Positions 1-8,729 of a DNA stretch of 64,000 nucleotides are shown here, in pieces. The notes beneath the pieces were generated by a model, which was not told where the DNA came from, searched no databases, and saw only the letters and a program-made list of their open reading frames with translations. Numbering within the stretch: the stretch's first letter is position 1; every line of letters begins with the position of its first letter. The stretch comes from an uncultured Caryophanales bacterium. GTDB taxonomy: Bacteria > Bacillota_I > Bacilli_A > RF39 > UBA660. The position numbers and the translations under genes were made by a program. The stretch covers positions 71,835 to 135,834 of the forward strand of contig CAMOVZ010000003.1 in the NCBI GenBank assembly GCA_946628045.1, written 5' to 3'.

Positions 1-774
1 AATAGTTTTTACTATTATAAATATTATTGCGATGAATGATACTAAACAAAATAATAATCCAATATATGTTGATAAAAGTAAAGGTGCAGTTGAAGAAGAT
101 GTTATTCCTTCTATTGCATATTTTATTAACTTTCTTAAATTAAATTTAGATTTACCTACTTTTCTATTTGGAGCTTCATAACTAATCCATTTAGTATTAA
201 AACCTACAAAATCAAACATTCCTTTCATATAACGATTATATTCTGTCATTGAAAGAATTGCATTTACCATTTGTCTTGTCATTAATCTAAAATCTCTTGC
301 CCCTGGTTTTTCTTTAGATTTAGCTAACTTAGTAATAAGTCTATACCATATATTAGTTAATCCTTTTCTAATAAAATTATATCCTTCATGACTCTTAGTA
401 TATAGTGCACAACAATCATAATATTCTTCTTTTAAATAATGATACATTGTTTTTAACATTTCAGGTGGATCTTGCAAGTCTACATCCATAAATGCAACAT
501 AATCTCCTTTAGCTTTTTCAAGTCCTGCTAACATACCAGCTTCTTTGCCAAAGTTTTTTGTAAAAGAAATGAAGTGTACTCTTTTATCTTTATTATTTAA
601 TTCTTTTAATACTCTTAATGTATTATCTTTGCTTCCATCATCTACAAAGATAAATTCAAAGTTTATATAATCCATTTCTTCTGTTATTTTATTTATTTCT
701 TTATGAAATACTGGTATTGCTTCTTCTTCATTAAAACATGGAATAATTATTGAGATAAGTTCTTTCTTTTGCAT
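1..774 (-). CDS. GT2 family glycosyltransferase (DPM1/GtrB-like), cut by window edge
   Basis: Transfers a sugar, probably from a nucleotide sugar to a polyprenyl phosphate, at the cytoplasmic face of the membrane. About 258 residues are visible without a stop; the C-terminus lies outside the window. The N-terminus has the GT-A pattern IIIPCFNEEEAIPVF, then FVDDGSKDNT, the metal-binding stretch FMDVDLQDPPE (DxD-like) and a later KSKFNLRKLI block followed by a first membrane helix, as in GtrB/DPM1-like enzymes that carry C-terminal membrane segments. Start ATG at 774 has an AAGGAGAA ribosome site 6-7 bases upstream. It follows the polytopic protein gene by 14 bases, so they are probably co-transcribed. 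The donor sugar cannot be told from sequence. Confidence 0.88.
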   Translation of the reverse strand, partial: MQKKELISIIIPCFNEEEAIPVFHKEINKITEEMDYINFEFIFVDDGSKDNTLRVLKELNNKDKRVHFISFTKNFGKEAGMLAGLEKAKGDYVAFMDVDLQDPPEMLKTMYHYLKEEYYDCCALYTKSHEGYNFIRKGLTNIWYRLITKLAKSKEKPGARDFRLMTRQMVNAILSMTEYNRYMKGMFDFVGFNTKWISYEAPNRKVGKSKFNLRKLIKYAIEGITSSSTAPLLLSTYIGLLFCLVSFIAIIFIIVKTI

Positions 775-788
775 AATAATTTCTCCTT

Positions 789-2237
789 TTACTTATAATA
801 GAAAATTAAATATTTCCAATTCCTATTTACTATTACTATTTCTACATCTTCATCTATTTTATAATATTCTTTAAATCTTTTTAGATGGTATGGATCTGTT
901 GGATTTATATTACATGGAGCAAATCCTGGATAAGCAATTAATTCTATTCTTTTAGTTTTATTAGCATTTTTTATTATTTCTTCATTGTCTTTATTAGCCC
1001 TATAAATACTAGTATAGAATATTAAATAAAACAACATGCCTAATATAGTAATTAATATAGTACTTATTTCTATAAATTTATTCTTCTTATAGTATTTATC
1101 GATAATTATTAAATATGTTATTATTAGAAATAAATATGTTCCTAAACTTGTTCTATAACCCCATGTAGGAGAAGCCAACATAACTAAATTAGAAACAAAA
1201 CCCATACTATAGAAAATTATAGCTAATTCATTTTTATTTTTTATTAATAATACAAAATTAATTACTGTTAGTAAGAAATAATAAATAATTATATATATAT
1301 TATTATCTAACCCTAAATTATTAATTACATTAAAACTTTCTAATAAATAAATACCTGTAGGTATAAATGCTATTAGTTCTATTAAATATAAAATAATTTT
1401 AATTAATTTATTTTTTACATTTTTATTGATTAATATTATATTTCCTATTACTAATAAAAGTATTAGGAAATAATTAATTCTATATGTATAAAATACTAAA
1501 TTAGGTATATTATATAATACTTTTCCAAATATAGATAATTTATTAAATTCTAAATTTTCCATTCCACTTCTTATTCTATTACCTAAAGAAAAATACATAG
1601 TAGCAAAACTAATAATAGATATAAGAGTAAATACTATTAATTTCTTATTAATAGTTTTATTTTTTATATAATCTTTTACCACAAAATAAATATTTAATAA
1701 TATTAATATAATTGCCATATGTTCTACAAACATTGGAATTATAATATTCAAAAATATAAGTAATATATTTACTAATTTATTATTATCTTTATTATTATAA
1801 ATGATATAAAAATATATTAATATTAAAGGTATTACAAATAAATAAGTAATATTACCTGCTAACCATGTAACAGTTTGTGAAAAAGTAAATATATTCATAA
1901 ATAATATAGATGAAAATGTTAATAATATTAATAGTTTTTTATGTTTAAATTTAACTATTTTATTTATGTAATATATTATTCCTACTATAGCTAATGAATT
2001 AATTATATTCCATAGCCATTTATTATAAGTAAGTATGTTTATTAATATTCTACTAATAAGTCTTCCTTCCCAAGTAAACCACATACCAATAGCTTGAGAT
2101 ATCATGTGATAGAATCCTTGTGCTCCTTCTAAGTAATTACCCCAATCATCTCCGGAAATTGGACTTAGAAAGAATATTAATAGTAGAAATAAAAATATTC
2201 CTATATAAATTTTATTGTTTTTCAATTTTTCTTTCAT
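789..2237 (-). CDS. Polytopic membrane protein, DUF6056-like (possible lipid-linked sugar transferase)
   Basis: A 482-residue protein with about ten to twelve predicted membrane helices. An acidic loop (PISGDDWGNYLEG, about residues 26-38) follows the first helix. The extracytoplasmic C-terminal tail contains CNINPTDPYHLKRFKEYY. The first-loop acidic pair and many helices resemble GT-C type enzymes that use polyprenyl-phosphate sugars; the DUF6056 assignment is from memory of that pattern and is tentative. Its ATG shares one base with the stop of the LCP gene upstream (TAATG), and a GT2 glycosyltransferase lies immediately downstream. This suggests it glycosylates or extends a surface polymer in the same pathway. 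Substrate unknown. Confidence 0.6.
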   Translation of the reverse strand: MKEKLKNNKIYIGIFLFLLLIFFLSPISGDDWGNYLEGAQGFYHMISQAIGMWFTWEGRLISRILINILTYNKWLWNIINSLAIVGIIYYINKIVKFKHKKLLILLTFSSILFMNIFTFSQTVTWLAGNITYLFVIPLILIYFYIIYNNKDNNKLVNILLIFLNIIIPMFVEHMAIILILLNIYFVVKDYIKNKTINKKLIVFTLISIISFATMYFSLGNRIRSGMENLEFNKLSIFGKVLYNIPNLVFYTYRINYFLILLLVIGNIILINKNVKNKLIKIILYLIELIAFIPTGIYLLESFNVINNLGLDNNIYIIIYYFLLTVINFVLLIKNKNELAIIFYSMGFVSNLVMLASPTWGYRTSLGTYLFLIITYLIIIDKYYKKNKFIEISTILITILGMLFYLIFYTSIYRANKDNEEIIKNANKTKRIELIAYPGFAPCNINPTDPYHLKRFKEYYKIDEDVEIVIVNRNWKYLIFYYK

Positions 2238-3679
2238 TATTTACCTTCTAATACCTTTTTTATTTTTTCACTTGCTTCTTTTACCTGATTTTCATCCGGG
2301 AATGTTACCCCTACTTCTACACTACCTAAATGTCCTAATGCTTTACCATCAGTTCCATCTAAGTTTTGATTGATTATTTCATATTCATTATAATTACTAA
2401 TAAATGACTTAGCTAATCTTGTTATTACGTTTCTATTCATATCTGTTGTATATAAATTAGTATAACTATTTAATACTTCATCAAAGTTTAATAGTGATTT
2501 TGTAGTAATAGATTTTTTTATAATACTCATTAGTATTTTTTCACAGTTTTCAATACGTCCTCTTTCATTGTTTTTTAAATTTAATCTTTCTCTAGCTATA
2601 GCTAAAGCTTCTGTTCCATTATATTCTTTACAACCTTCTTGAACAATAAGTTTTTTTCCGTATTTATCATTATATGTATTAGTAGTTAATACATGTGTCG
2701 TTGTAAAACTATAATCAGAACAAAATTCTACGCCTCCTATAGTATCAACAATATCAACTAATGAATTAGTATTAACATTTACTACATAATCTATTTTAGT
2801 ATTTAATAATTTTTCTAGTGCTTCTTTTGAAACATTACTATCATATGCACCTAAGCACATCAATGTATCTTTTGTATTATAAGCAGGTACATCTATATAA
2901 TATCCTCTTAATATAGATGTCATTAATATTTTTTTAGATTTTGTATTTACTGTTATTAATAAATTAAAATCTCTCATAACTCCAGTAAAATCTGTTCCAT
3001 TTAAATAAATTGTGTAACTATCCTTTACTTCATTATTGATTTCTTCTTTTTTTTCTACAGTAAATTCTTTTATAATTTTATAATTATCTCTATTATATAA
3101 AATAGTAGATTCCATTATATAATCAAAATCTCCCTTACTTATTAATAGATAAGTATTTGGATTTTGATCTATAGTAGATAATATATTACTAATACTATCT
3201 GTAGATAAATATTCCCCTTTATGAATTTCTTTTAAAGCTAAATCTACATCTCTTGAGTATTTAAAATAATAAATACTTTGATTATTATCTAATTCATCTA
3301 TAGTATTTATACTATTTCTACTACTAGTTACTAATATATAATCAGTAGATATAGTCATGTATTCTTTAAATGTTTTATTTATAAATTTATTAGTTTTACT
3401 AACATAACTTCCTAATATAATATTTCCAGCATTCATACCAAGTATTAAGATTATTCCTAATATAAACCAAACAAGTTTTTTAGCTTTTATTAATAATAAT
3501 CCACTAATTATTATAGATATTACTTCTCCAGTTATTAATAAATAGAAATATTTATCTGGTAGTATATCAAGTTCTTTAACATTTAATAGTGCCATTACTG
3601 CCACTACTAAAGTAATTAAGAAAAATATTAATCCAATAAATCTTCTAATTACTATTGGTTTTAATTTGTATTTTGCCAT
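2237..3679 (-). CDS. LytR-CpsA-Psr (LCP) family protein with altered active-site motif
   Basis: LCP proteins attach undecaprenyl-linked glycopolymers to peptidoglycan outside the cell. Here 480 residues hold three N-terminal membrane helices (about 12-33, 44-64, 69-92), an extracellular accessory region (about 110-220) and an LCP domain (about 225-400), the architecture of streptococcal CpsA/Cps2A. The acidic RDFN motif (about 236-239) and the C-terminal ARERLNLKNNERGRIE block are present. The usual PRDxY motif reads ILRGYY (about 256-261), so the Asp after the conserved Arg is Gly. That could weaken catalysis or mark a divergent subfamily. Start ATG at 3679 follows an AGGAGGATT ribosome site. 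It lies in the surface-glycan operon, 16 bases after the ligase-like gene. Confidence 0.85.
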   Translation of the reverse strand: MAKYKLKPIVIRRFIGLIFFLITLVVAVMALLNVKELDILPDKYFYLLITGEVISIIISGLLLIKAKKLVWFILGIILILGMNAGNIILGSYVSKTNKFINKTFKEYMTISTDYILVTSSRNSINTIDELDNNQSIYYFKYSRDVDLALKEIHKGEYLSTDSISNILSTIDQNPNTYLLISKGDFDYIMESTILYNRDNYKIIKEFTVEKKEEINNEVKDSYTIYLNGTDFTGVMRDFNLLITVNTKSKKILMTSILRGYYIDVPAYNTKDTLMCLGAYDSNVSKEALEKLLNTKIDYVVNVNTNSLVDIVDTIGGVEFCSDYSFTTTHVLTTNTYNDKYGKKLIVQEGCKEYNGTEALAIARERLNLKNNERGRIENCEKILMSIIKKSITTKSLLNFDEVLNSYTNLYTTDMNRNVITRLAKSFISNYNEYEIINQNLDGTDGKALGHLGSVEVGVTFPDENQVKEASEKIKKVLEGK

Positions 3680-3695
3680 ATAATCCTCCTGTTCA

Positions 3696-4943
3696 TTAAG
3701 TTATTATATCATATTTCTTAGTATTAAATATCTTAATTAGTAGTATTGCTACTATTATACTAACTGATGGAGTAGTTATAATATGGCCTGTAAAGAATGA
3801 TAAAATAATTGCTAGTAAGAAACTTGTTTTATACATATATCCTTCAAAGGTTTTATTGAATTTAATATTTTTTATTATTAAATAGACTATTATACTAAAG
3901 TAAATAATAAAACCTATAATTCCATGATGATAGAATATATCAAAATAATCCATTTCTATCATTTTAGTTTCTTCATTATTATTTAAATATCCTATACCGA
4001 ATGTTTTTAAATATAAATTAGATTCTTTATATAATTTATTTTCATTACTTAAGAAAGTTAATCTTTGACTAAATATAAAGTGATCTATTAATTTTTTATC
4101 TTTAAATATATCAGTTATATTTTCTACTTCTAGGAAATCTAAATGTGTTTTTATATTTTTATAAAAATTAGTTTTTGGAAGTATTAGTATAAGTCCAAAT
4201 ACTCCTATAATTAATATACTAAGTGTAATTATTATTCTTTTATATTTCTTTTTTCTTATTGATTCAATTAATAAGTATGCTAGATATACTCCTATAGTAA
4301 AGAATAAAGATAGAAGTGGTGTTTTAGTACCCATCATTAATATAACTACTAAATATATTATTCCTAATACTATTTTTAATATTATATTCTTTTTATCTTT
4401 AAACATAATAAATATTATTGGAGTAAGAATAGATATTATTCCACTTATTTCATTAGCTGAGTTAAAGAATCCTAAAGTACCTTTTTTTGTTATTTCATAT
4501 GTTTTATATCCTATACCCAATACTGTAGGTATAAGTATTAATATTAAATATAAGAATACTGTTTTTATTAATACTTTATTATCTATATTAACTTTATCTT
4601 TAATAGAATATAGTGATAAGAATATAATTGGAAAATAAAATACTTTTACTAAGTTTTGTATTTCAAAGAATAATCCATTATTTTTATATATAATCATTCC
4701 TATTATATATAGAATAAAATATAGTCCTATTATTAAGTATGGAATAATTAATTTTTTCTTTTTAAATATAAATATAGTTACTATAGTTATAAATAATAAG
4801 AATAATACTCTTACTATAATACCTATAGTTAAATTAATTTTTAATGTATGTATACATATACCTGTTAGTAAGTCTAATATAGGACTTATTAGTATAAATA
4901 TAGATATTATTTTATTAATATTATTTTTAATAAATTTTTCCAT
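3696..4943 (-). CDS. O-antigen ligase/polymerase-like membrane protein
   Basis: A 415-residue protein with about ten to eleven hydrophobic helices and a larger extracytoplasmic segment near residues 255-330. Small motifs such as GTKTPLLSLFF (about 205-215) sit where Wzy/WaaL family proteins carry their conserved loop. Members polymerise or ligate lipid-linked oligosaccharides at the outer face of the membrane. It is the first gene of the minus-strand surface-glycan cluster and is followed by the LCP gene and the two transferase-type genes, which fits assembly and anchoring of one wall polysaccharide. Sequence conservation in this family is low, so the call rests on topology, length and context. 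The start has AGGTGGTTG upstream. Confidence 0.62.
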   Translation of the reverse strand: MEKFIKNNINKIISIFILISPILDLLTGICIHTLKINLTIGIIVRVLFLLFITIVTIFIFKKKKLIIPYLIIGLYFILYIIGMIIYKNNGLFFEIQNLVKVFYFPIIFLSLYSIKDKVNIDNKVLIKTVFLYLILILIPTVLGIGYKTYEITKKGTLGFFNSANEISGIISILTPIIFIMFKDKKNIILKIVLGIIYLVVILMMGTKTPLLSLFFTIGVYLAYLLIESIRKKKYKRIIITLSILIIGVFGLILILPKTNFYKNIKTHLDFLEVENITDIFKDKKLIDHFIFSQRLTFLSNENKLYKESNLYLKTFGIGYLNNNEETKMIEMDYFDIFYHHGIIGFIIYFSIIVYLIIKNIKFNKTFEGYMYKTSFLLAIILSFFTGHIITTPSVSIIVAILLIKIFNTKKYDIIT

Positions 4944-4974
4944 ACAACCACCTATTAAAATTATATCAAAAAAA

Positions 4975-5006
4975 AGAATATAAAACTATATTAAGTTTTC
5001 TATTCT
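4975..5006 (-). terminator. Rho-independent terminator of the suf operon
   Basis: On the minus strand a 13-bp stem with one mismatch (AGAATAGAAAACT against AGTTTTATATTCT), loop of six, then a run of T. It overlaps the sufD stop codon. Confidence 0.8.
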
Positions 5007-5999
5007 CTTTAGTATTTCTTCTTTTATAGATTCATCAACTATTTGATTAATAATACTATTAAAGTTAGAAATAATAATTAATTTAGATGCTTCTTTTTCA
5101 GTTAGTCCTCTACTCATTAAATAAAATAATTTATCATCATTTATTTTTCCTGTTGATTCTCCATGAGCTCCTATTACATCATCTTCATGACATAGAAGAA
5201 TTGGAACTGACCTTGAAATAGATGTATCAGAAAGTAGTATACAGTTTTCATTTTCAATTCCTTCTGACTTAGTACATCCTTCTTGAAAGTCTATTATTCC
5301 TCTAAATATTTTTTTAGAATTATCTTTCAAGCATCCTTCTACTTTTAAATTATTAATAGAAGAAATACCTACATTTTTCAAATCATAATTAATATCAATT
5401 AAATCATTATCTTTTCCTAAATAAATATTATTAAAATAGTTTTTAGAATTATAACCAATAGAGTCTAAAGATGAATTATATATTCTTATATTTCCTCCTA
5501 TATCTATTAAGTTATGAGTTATAGAAGATTCATTTGATACAGTATCATTAAATGACATTATATTAGTACTAGATTCATTTAAATTATTAATATAAGTAAT
5601 AGAACCATTAGAATAATCTTCAGTAGTTATTTCTTCTACTAAGCAATTAAAATGTTTATTAGAGTCTAGTGAATTATAATTAAATATAAAGTCACAATAT
5701 GAGTTATTTTTATAATTAATTATTACTTTACTAACAAGATAATCATTATTAGAAAAATTATAATTAACAAGTATTGGTTTATCATAGTTTTTATCCACAG
5801 TTATTGTTAATTCTAAGTATTTAGAATATGTTATTCCTACTTTAGAAGTTATTTCTTCATTTTTAATTATTTGAGATACTTCTATACCATTAACAATATA
5901 TAATTTATCAGTATTTAATTCATTTAAATCTAATTCGATATCTAAATTATTTACTTTGAAACCATTAGTAGTTTTGCATCTTAAGCTATTTAATTTCAT
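4986..5999 (-). CDS. sufD: SufD, Fe-S cluster assembly scaffold subunit
   Basis: SufD joins SufB and SufC in the SufBC2D complex that builds Fe-S clusters in the cytosol. The C-terminal part is diagnostic: HEDDVIGAHGESTGKINDDK and LMSRGLTEKEASKLIIISNF (about residues 270-315), matching the SufB/SufD core, with the His-containing GAHGESTGK stretch. The N-terminal half is strongly diverged and Asn/Ser-rich, and the protein is short at 337 residues. It is last in rrf2-sufC-sufB-sufD, eight bases after sufB, and a terminator overlaps its stop. The alternative that it is a second SufB is less likely because the true SufB precedes it. Confidence 0.88.
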   Translation of the reverse strand: MKLNSLRCKTTNGFKVNNLDIELDLNELNTDKLYIVNGIEVSQIIKNEEITSKVGITYSKYLELTITVDKNYDKPILVNYNFSNNDYLVSKVIINYKNNSYCDFIFNYNSLDSNKHFNCLVEEITTEDYSNGSITYINNLNESSTNIMSFNDTVSNESSITHNLIDIGGNIRIYNSSLDSIGYNSKNYFNNIYLGKDNDLIDINYDLKNVGISSINNLKVEGCLKDNSKKIFRGIIDFQEGCTKSEGIENENCILLSDTSISRSVPILLCHEDDVIGAHGESTGKINDDKLFYLMSRGLTEKEASKLIIISNFNSIINQIVDESIKEEILKRIENLI

Positions 6000-6007
6000 A
6001 TTATCAC

Positions 6008-7417
6008 CTACCCTATAGTTCCTTCTAATTCTAATTCAATTAATCTATTCATTTCAACAGCATATTCTACTGGGAATGCCTTAGCTATTGGTTCTGCAAA
6101 ACCTCTTACTATTAATGCTTTAGCATCTAACTCACTCATACCTCTAGTTTCTAGATAATAAATTGCTTCATCTGAGATTTTACCTACTGTTGCTTCATGA
6201 GCAAATTCTACATCACTACATTCTATTGTATCTACTGGAATTGTATCACTACGTGAAATACTATCTAACATTAATGATTCACATGAGATAGATAGTTTTG
6301 ATTTTTTAGCATTCTTTTTAACTAAGCTATTACTTCTAAAAGTACATATTCCACCATCTTTAGAAATTGATTTAGAATTAACTACTGAAGTAGTATGTGG
6401 AGCGTTATGAATTATTTTTAATCCTGTATCTAGGTTTTGACCTGCTCCTGCAAAAGAAATATTAGTAAATTCACAAGAGGCATTTTCACCATTTAACACA
6501 CTTAATGGATATAGCATAGACACTTTAGAACCAAATGATCCCATTATCCATTCTATTTTTCCATTTTCTTCTACAAAACATTTTTTAGTATTTAAATTTA
6601 ACATATTCTTAGACCAATTTTCTATTGTAGAAAATCTTAAAAATGCATTTTTCTTAACAAATAATTCTACACAACCTGCATGAAGATTCAATTCGTTATA
6701 ACCTGGTGCAGAGCAACCTTCAATAAATTGTAGTTTAGAATTTTCATCAACAATAATTAGAGTATGTTCAAATTGACCTGCTCCTTTGGCATTTAATCTA
6801 AAATAACTTTGAAGTGGTCTATCTAGTTCTGTATTTTTTGGAATATATACAAAACTACCACCTGAGAATAATGCATAATGTAGTGCAATATATTTATGAT
6901 CCATAATAGGTACTGCTTTAGTGAAATATTCTTTTACTAATTCTGGATACTCTTTAATTGCTTCATCAAAACTTGTATATATTACACCTGTTTCTTTTAA
7001 TTCTTCTGTTAGATTATGATAGACTATTGAAGAATCAAATTGTGCACCACTTCCAGATAGAGCTTTCTTCTCGCTTTCAGGAATTCCTAATTTATCAAAT
7101 ACATCTTTTATATCATTTGGAACTTCATCCCAGCTTCTTTTTTCTTTATCTATACTTTTTACATATGTAGCTATTTTATTAATATCTAAATAACTAATAT
7201 CAGGTCCCCAATCTGGGTCATTTAATTTATAAAAATAATCTAGTGCTTTTAATCTTATATTTAGAATCCATTCAGGTTCATTCTTTTCTTTAGAAATTTC
7301 TCTTACTAATCTTTCCGTTAAACCATATTTAATATCTAATACTTTATTATCTGTTTTAGTATTATATATGTTTCTAGTTTCATTATCTAAGTATTCATCA
7401 ACATTTGTTTTTGCCAT
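6008..7417 (-). CDS. sufB: SufB, Fe-S cluster scaffold
   Basis: At 469 residues this is full length for SufB. It shows the family blocks LNIRLKALDYFYKLNDPDWGPD near the N-terminus, SGSGAQFDSSIVYHN, ALFSGGSFVYIPKNTEL, EGCSAPGYNELNLHAGCVEL (conserved Cys and His), and HEATVGKISDEAIYYLETRG near the C-terminus. SufB is the scaffold on which persulfide sulfur and iron are assembled, with SufC hydrolysing ATP. It follows sufC by seven bases in the operon, with an AGGTGTATT ribosome site. Expression should follow the Rrf2 regulator encoded first in the operon. Confidence 0.96.
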   Translation of the reverse strand: MAKTNVDEYLDNETRNIYNTKTDNKVLDIKYGLTERLVREISKEKNEPEWILNIRLKALDYFYKLNDPDWGPDISYLDINKIATYVKSIDKEKRSWDEVPNDIKDVFDKLGIPESEKKALSGSGAQFDSSIVYHNLTEELKETGVIYTSFDEAIKEYPELVKEYFTKAVPIMDHKYIALHYALFSGGSFVYIPKNTELDRPLQSYFRLNAKGAGQFEHTLIIVDENSKLQFIEGCSAPGYNELNLHAGCVELFVKKNAFLRFSTIENWSKNMLNLNTKKCFVEENGKIEWIMGSFGSKVSMLYPLSVLNGENASCEFTNISFAGAGQNLDTGLKIIHNAPHTTSVVNSKSISKDGGICTFRSNSLVKKNAKKSKLSISCESLMLDSISRSDTIPVDTIECSDVEFAHEATVGKISDEAIYYLETRGMSELDAKALIVRGFAEPIAKAFPVEYAVEMNRLIELELEGTIG

Positions 7418-7424
7418 AATACAC

Positions 7425-8168
7425 CTACTTTAGATATTCTTTGTATCCATTTTTATCAATTTCTAAAGCTAATTTATAATCACCAGTTTTTACAATTTTA
7501 CCATCTACTAATACATGAACTTTATCTACTTTTAATCCTTCTAATAATTTAGTAGAATGTGTAATTATTAATACTGAATTTTCTTCATTTTTATAAAGAT
7601 TAATTCCTTTAACTACTGTTTTAATAGCATCTACATCTAGTCCTGAATCTGTTTCATCTAATATAGCTAATTTAGGTTTTATTAATAACATTTGTAGTAT
7701 TTCATTTTTCTTTTTTTCTCCACCTGAAAATCCTACATTAAAATCCCTTTTTAAGTATTCTTCTTTCATATCTAATTTTTCAATTGTATTTTCAACTTCA
7801 GGAATAAATTCATAAATACTAGGTTTTTTACCATCTATACTAGTTTTAACTGATTTTAAATAGTTAGCTAGACTTACTCCAGGAATTTCTTCAGGAGATT
7901 GGAATGACATAAATATTCCTTTTTTAGCTATTTTATCAGTAGATTCTTCTGTTATATCTTCTCCATCAAAATAAATACTTCCTTCTGTTTTTATGTATCT
8001 AGGAGAAGAAAATATAGTATTTGCAAGAGTTGATTTACCACTACCATTAGGTCCCATTATTACATGTATTTCGCCCTTTTCTATTTCTAAATCTAATCCT
8101 TTTAATATTTTTTTGTTATGATCATCTTCTGCGATAGTATGTATATTTTTAATACTTAATAAACTCAT
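7425..8168 (-). CDS. sufC: SufC, ABC-type ATPase of the SUF system
   Basis: A 247-residue cytosolic ATPase. Walker A GPNGSGKST lies at residues 39-47. The SufC-type signature FSGGEKKKNEILQ is followed by LAILDETDSGLDVDAI (Walker B plus D-loop), the SufC form rather than a membrane-transporter form. It powers conformational change in the SufB-SufD scaffold. The start ATG is one base after the rrf2 stop, with its ribosome site inside rrf2, so the two genes are translationally close. No membrane permease gene is nearby, in keeping with SufC. Confidence 0.96.
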   Translation of the reverse strand: MSLLSIKNIHTIAEDDHNKKILKGLDLEIEKGEIHVIMGPNGSGKSTLANTIFSSPRYIKTEGSIYFDGEDITEESTDKIAKKGIFMSFQSPEEIPGVSLANYLKSVKTSIDGKKPSIYEFIPEVENTIEKLDMKEEYLKRDFNVGFSGGEKKKNEILQMLLIKPKLAILDETDSGLDVDAIKTVVKGINLYKNEENSVLIITHSTKLLEGLKVDKVHVLVDGKIVKTGDYKLALEIDKNGYKEYLK

Positions 8169-8169
8169 A

Positions 8170-8577
8170 TTACTTTTCCTCCATATAATCTTTTAGTGTT
8201 TTACTATTTAAATATTTAGTCATTGCATCATTTAAATCTTTCCATATTGGATATGTTTTACATATACCTTGTTTTTCACAATAGTTTTCTTCTTTAACAC
8301 AACTAGCTGGGGCTAAATCTTTTTCAACAGCATTAATTATTTTACCAATGGGATATTTATCTGGAGAATACTTTAATTTATATCCACCTTCTTGACCACG
8401 ACTAGTGATAAAGAAATCTTCTTTCTTTAAATCTAACATAATCTTTTCTATGTATTTTAAAGATATTCCTTCTTTTTCAGATATATCTTTTAACGATAGA
8501 AATTCATCTTTTTTATAGTTATAAGCTAATTCTAACATTACAGCTACAGCATAACGCCCTTTTGTAGTTATTTTCAT
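8170..8577 (-). CDS. Rrf2/IscR-family Fe-S responsive transcriptional regulator
   Basis: A 135-residue Rrf2 winged-helix protein (MKITTKGRYAVAVMLELAYN at the N-terminus, recognition helix near residues 40-50). Three Cys at 93, 100 and 106 (C-x6-C-x5-C) stand where IscR binds a [2Fe-2S] cluster, so it probably senses cluster status. It is the first gene of the suf operon. A 15-base palindrome lies exactly between the -35 and -10 of its own promoter, which suggests autoregulated repression. Start ATG at 8577 follows AGGTGATGTTTT. It could instead be CymR-like, but the Cys triad favours an Fe-S regulator. Confidence 0.9.
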   Translation of the reverse strand: MKITTKGRYAVAVMLELAYNYKKDEFLSLKDISEKEGISLKYIEKIMLDLKKEDFFITSRGQEGGYKLKYSPDKYPIGKIINAVEKDLAPASCVKEENYCEKQGICKTYPIWKDLNDAMTKYLNSKTLKDYMEEK

Positions 8578-8596
8578 AAAACATCACCTGTTTTGT

Positions 8597-8625
8597 ATTT
8601 TACTACCAAATTGGTAGGAATACAA
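8597..8625 (-). promoter_or_regulatory. Promoter of the suf operon
   Basis: Minus strand: -35 TTGTAT (8620-8625), 17-base spacer, -10 TAAAAT (8597-8602). The inferred start point (8589-8590) coincides with the AGGTGAT ribosome site of rrf2. Confidence 0.75.
8603..8617. promoter_or_regulatory. Putative Rrf2/IscR operator
   Basis: CTACCAAATTGGTAG has perfect 7-base arms around one central base and fills the promoter spacer of the rrf2-suf operon almost completely. Its size and position fit a homodimeric Rrf2 repressor site. Confidence 0.72.
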
Positions 8626-8729
8626 GTAAAATAATACATAAAATAGACATTTATTTACATTTAAAGTATTTATCTTTATTTTAATTTATCTTTGTTTATT
8701 ATATAATTATATAATAATGGAGGTGTTTT

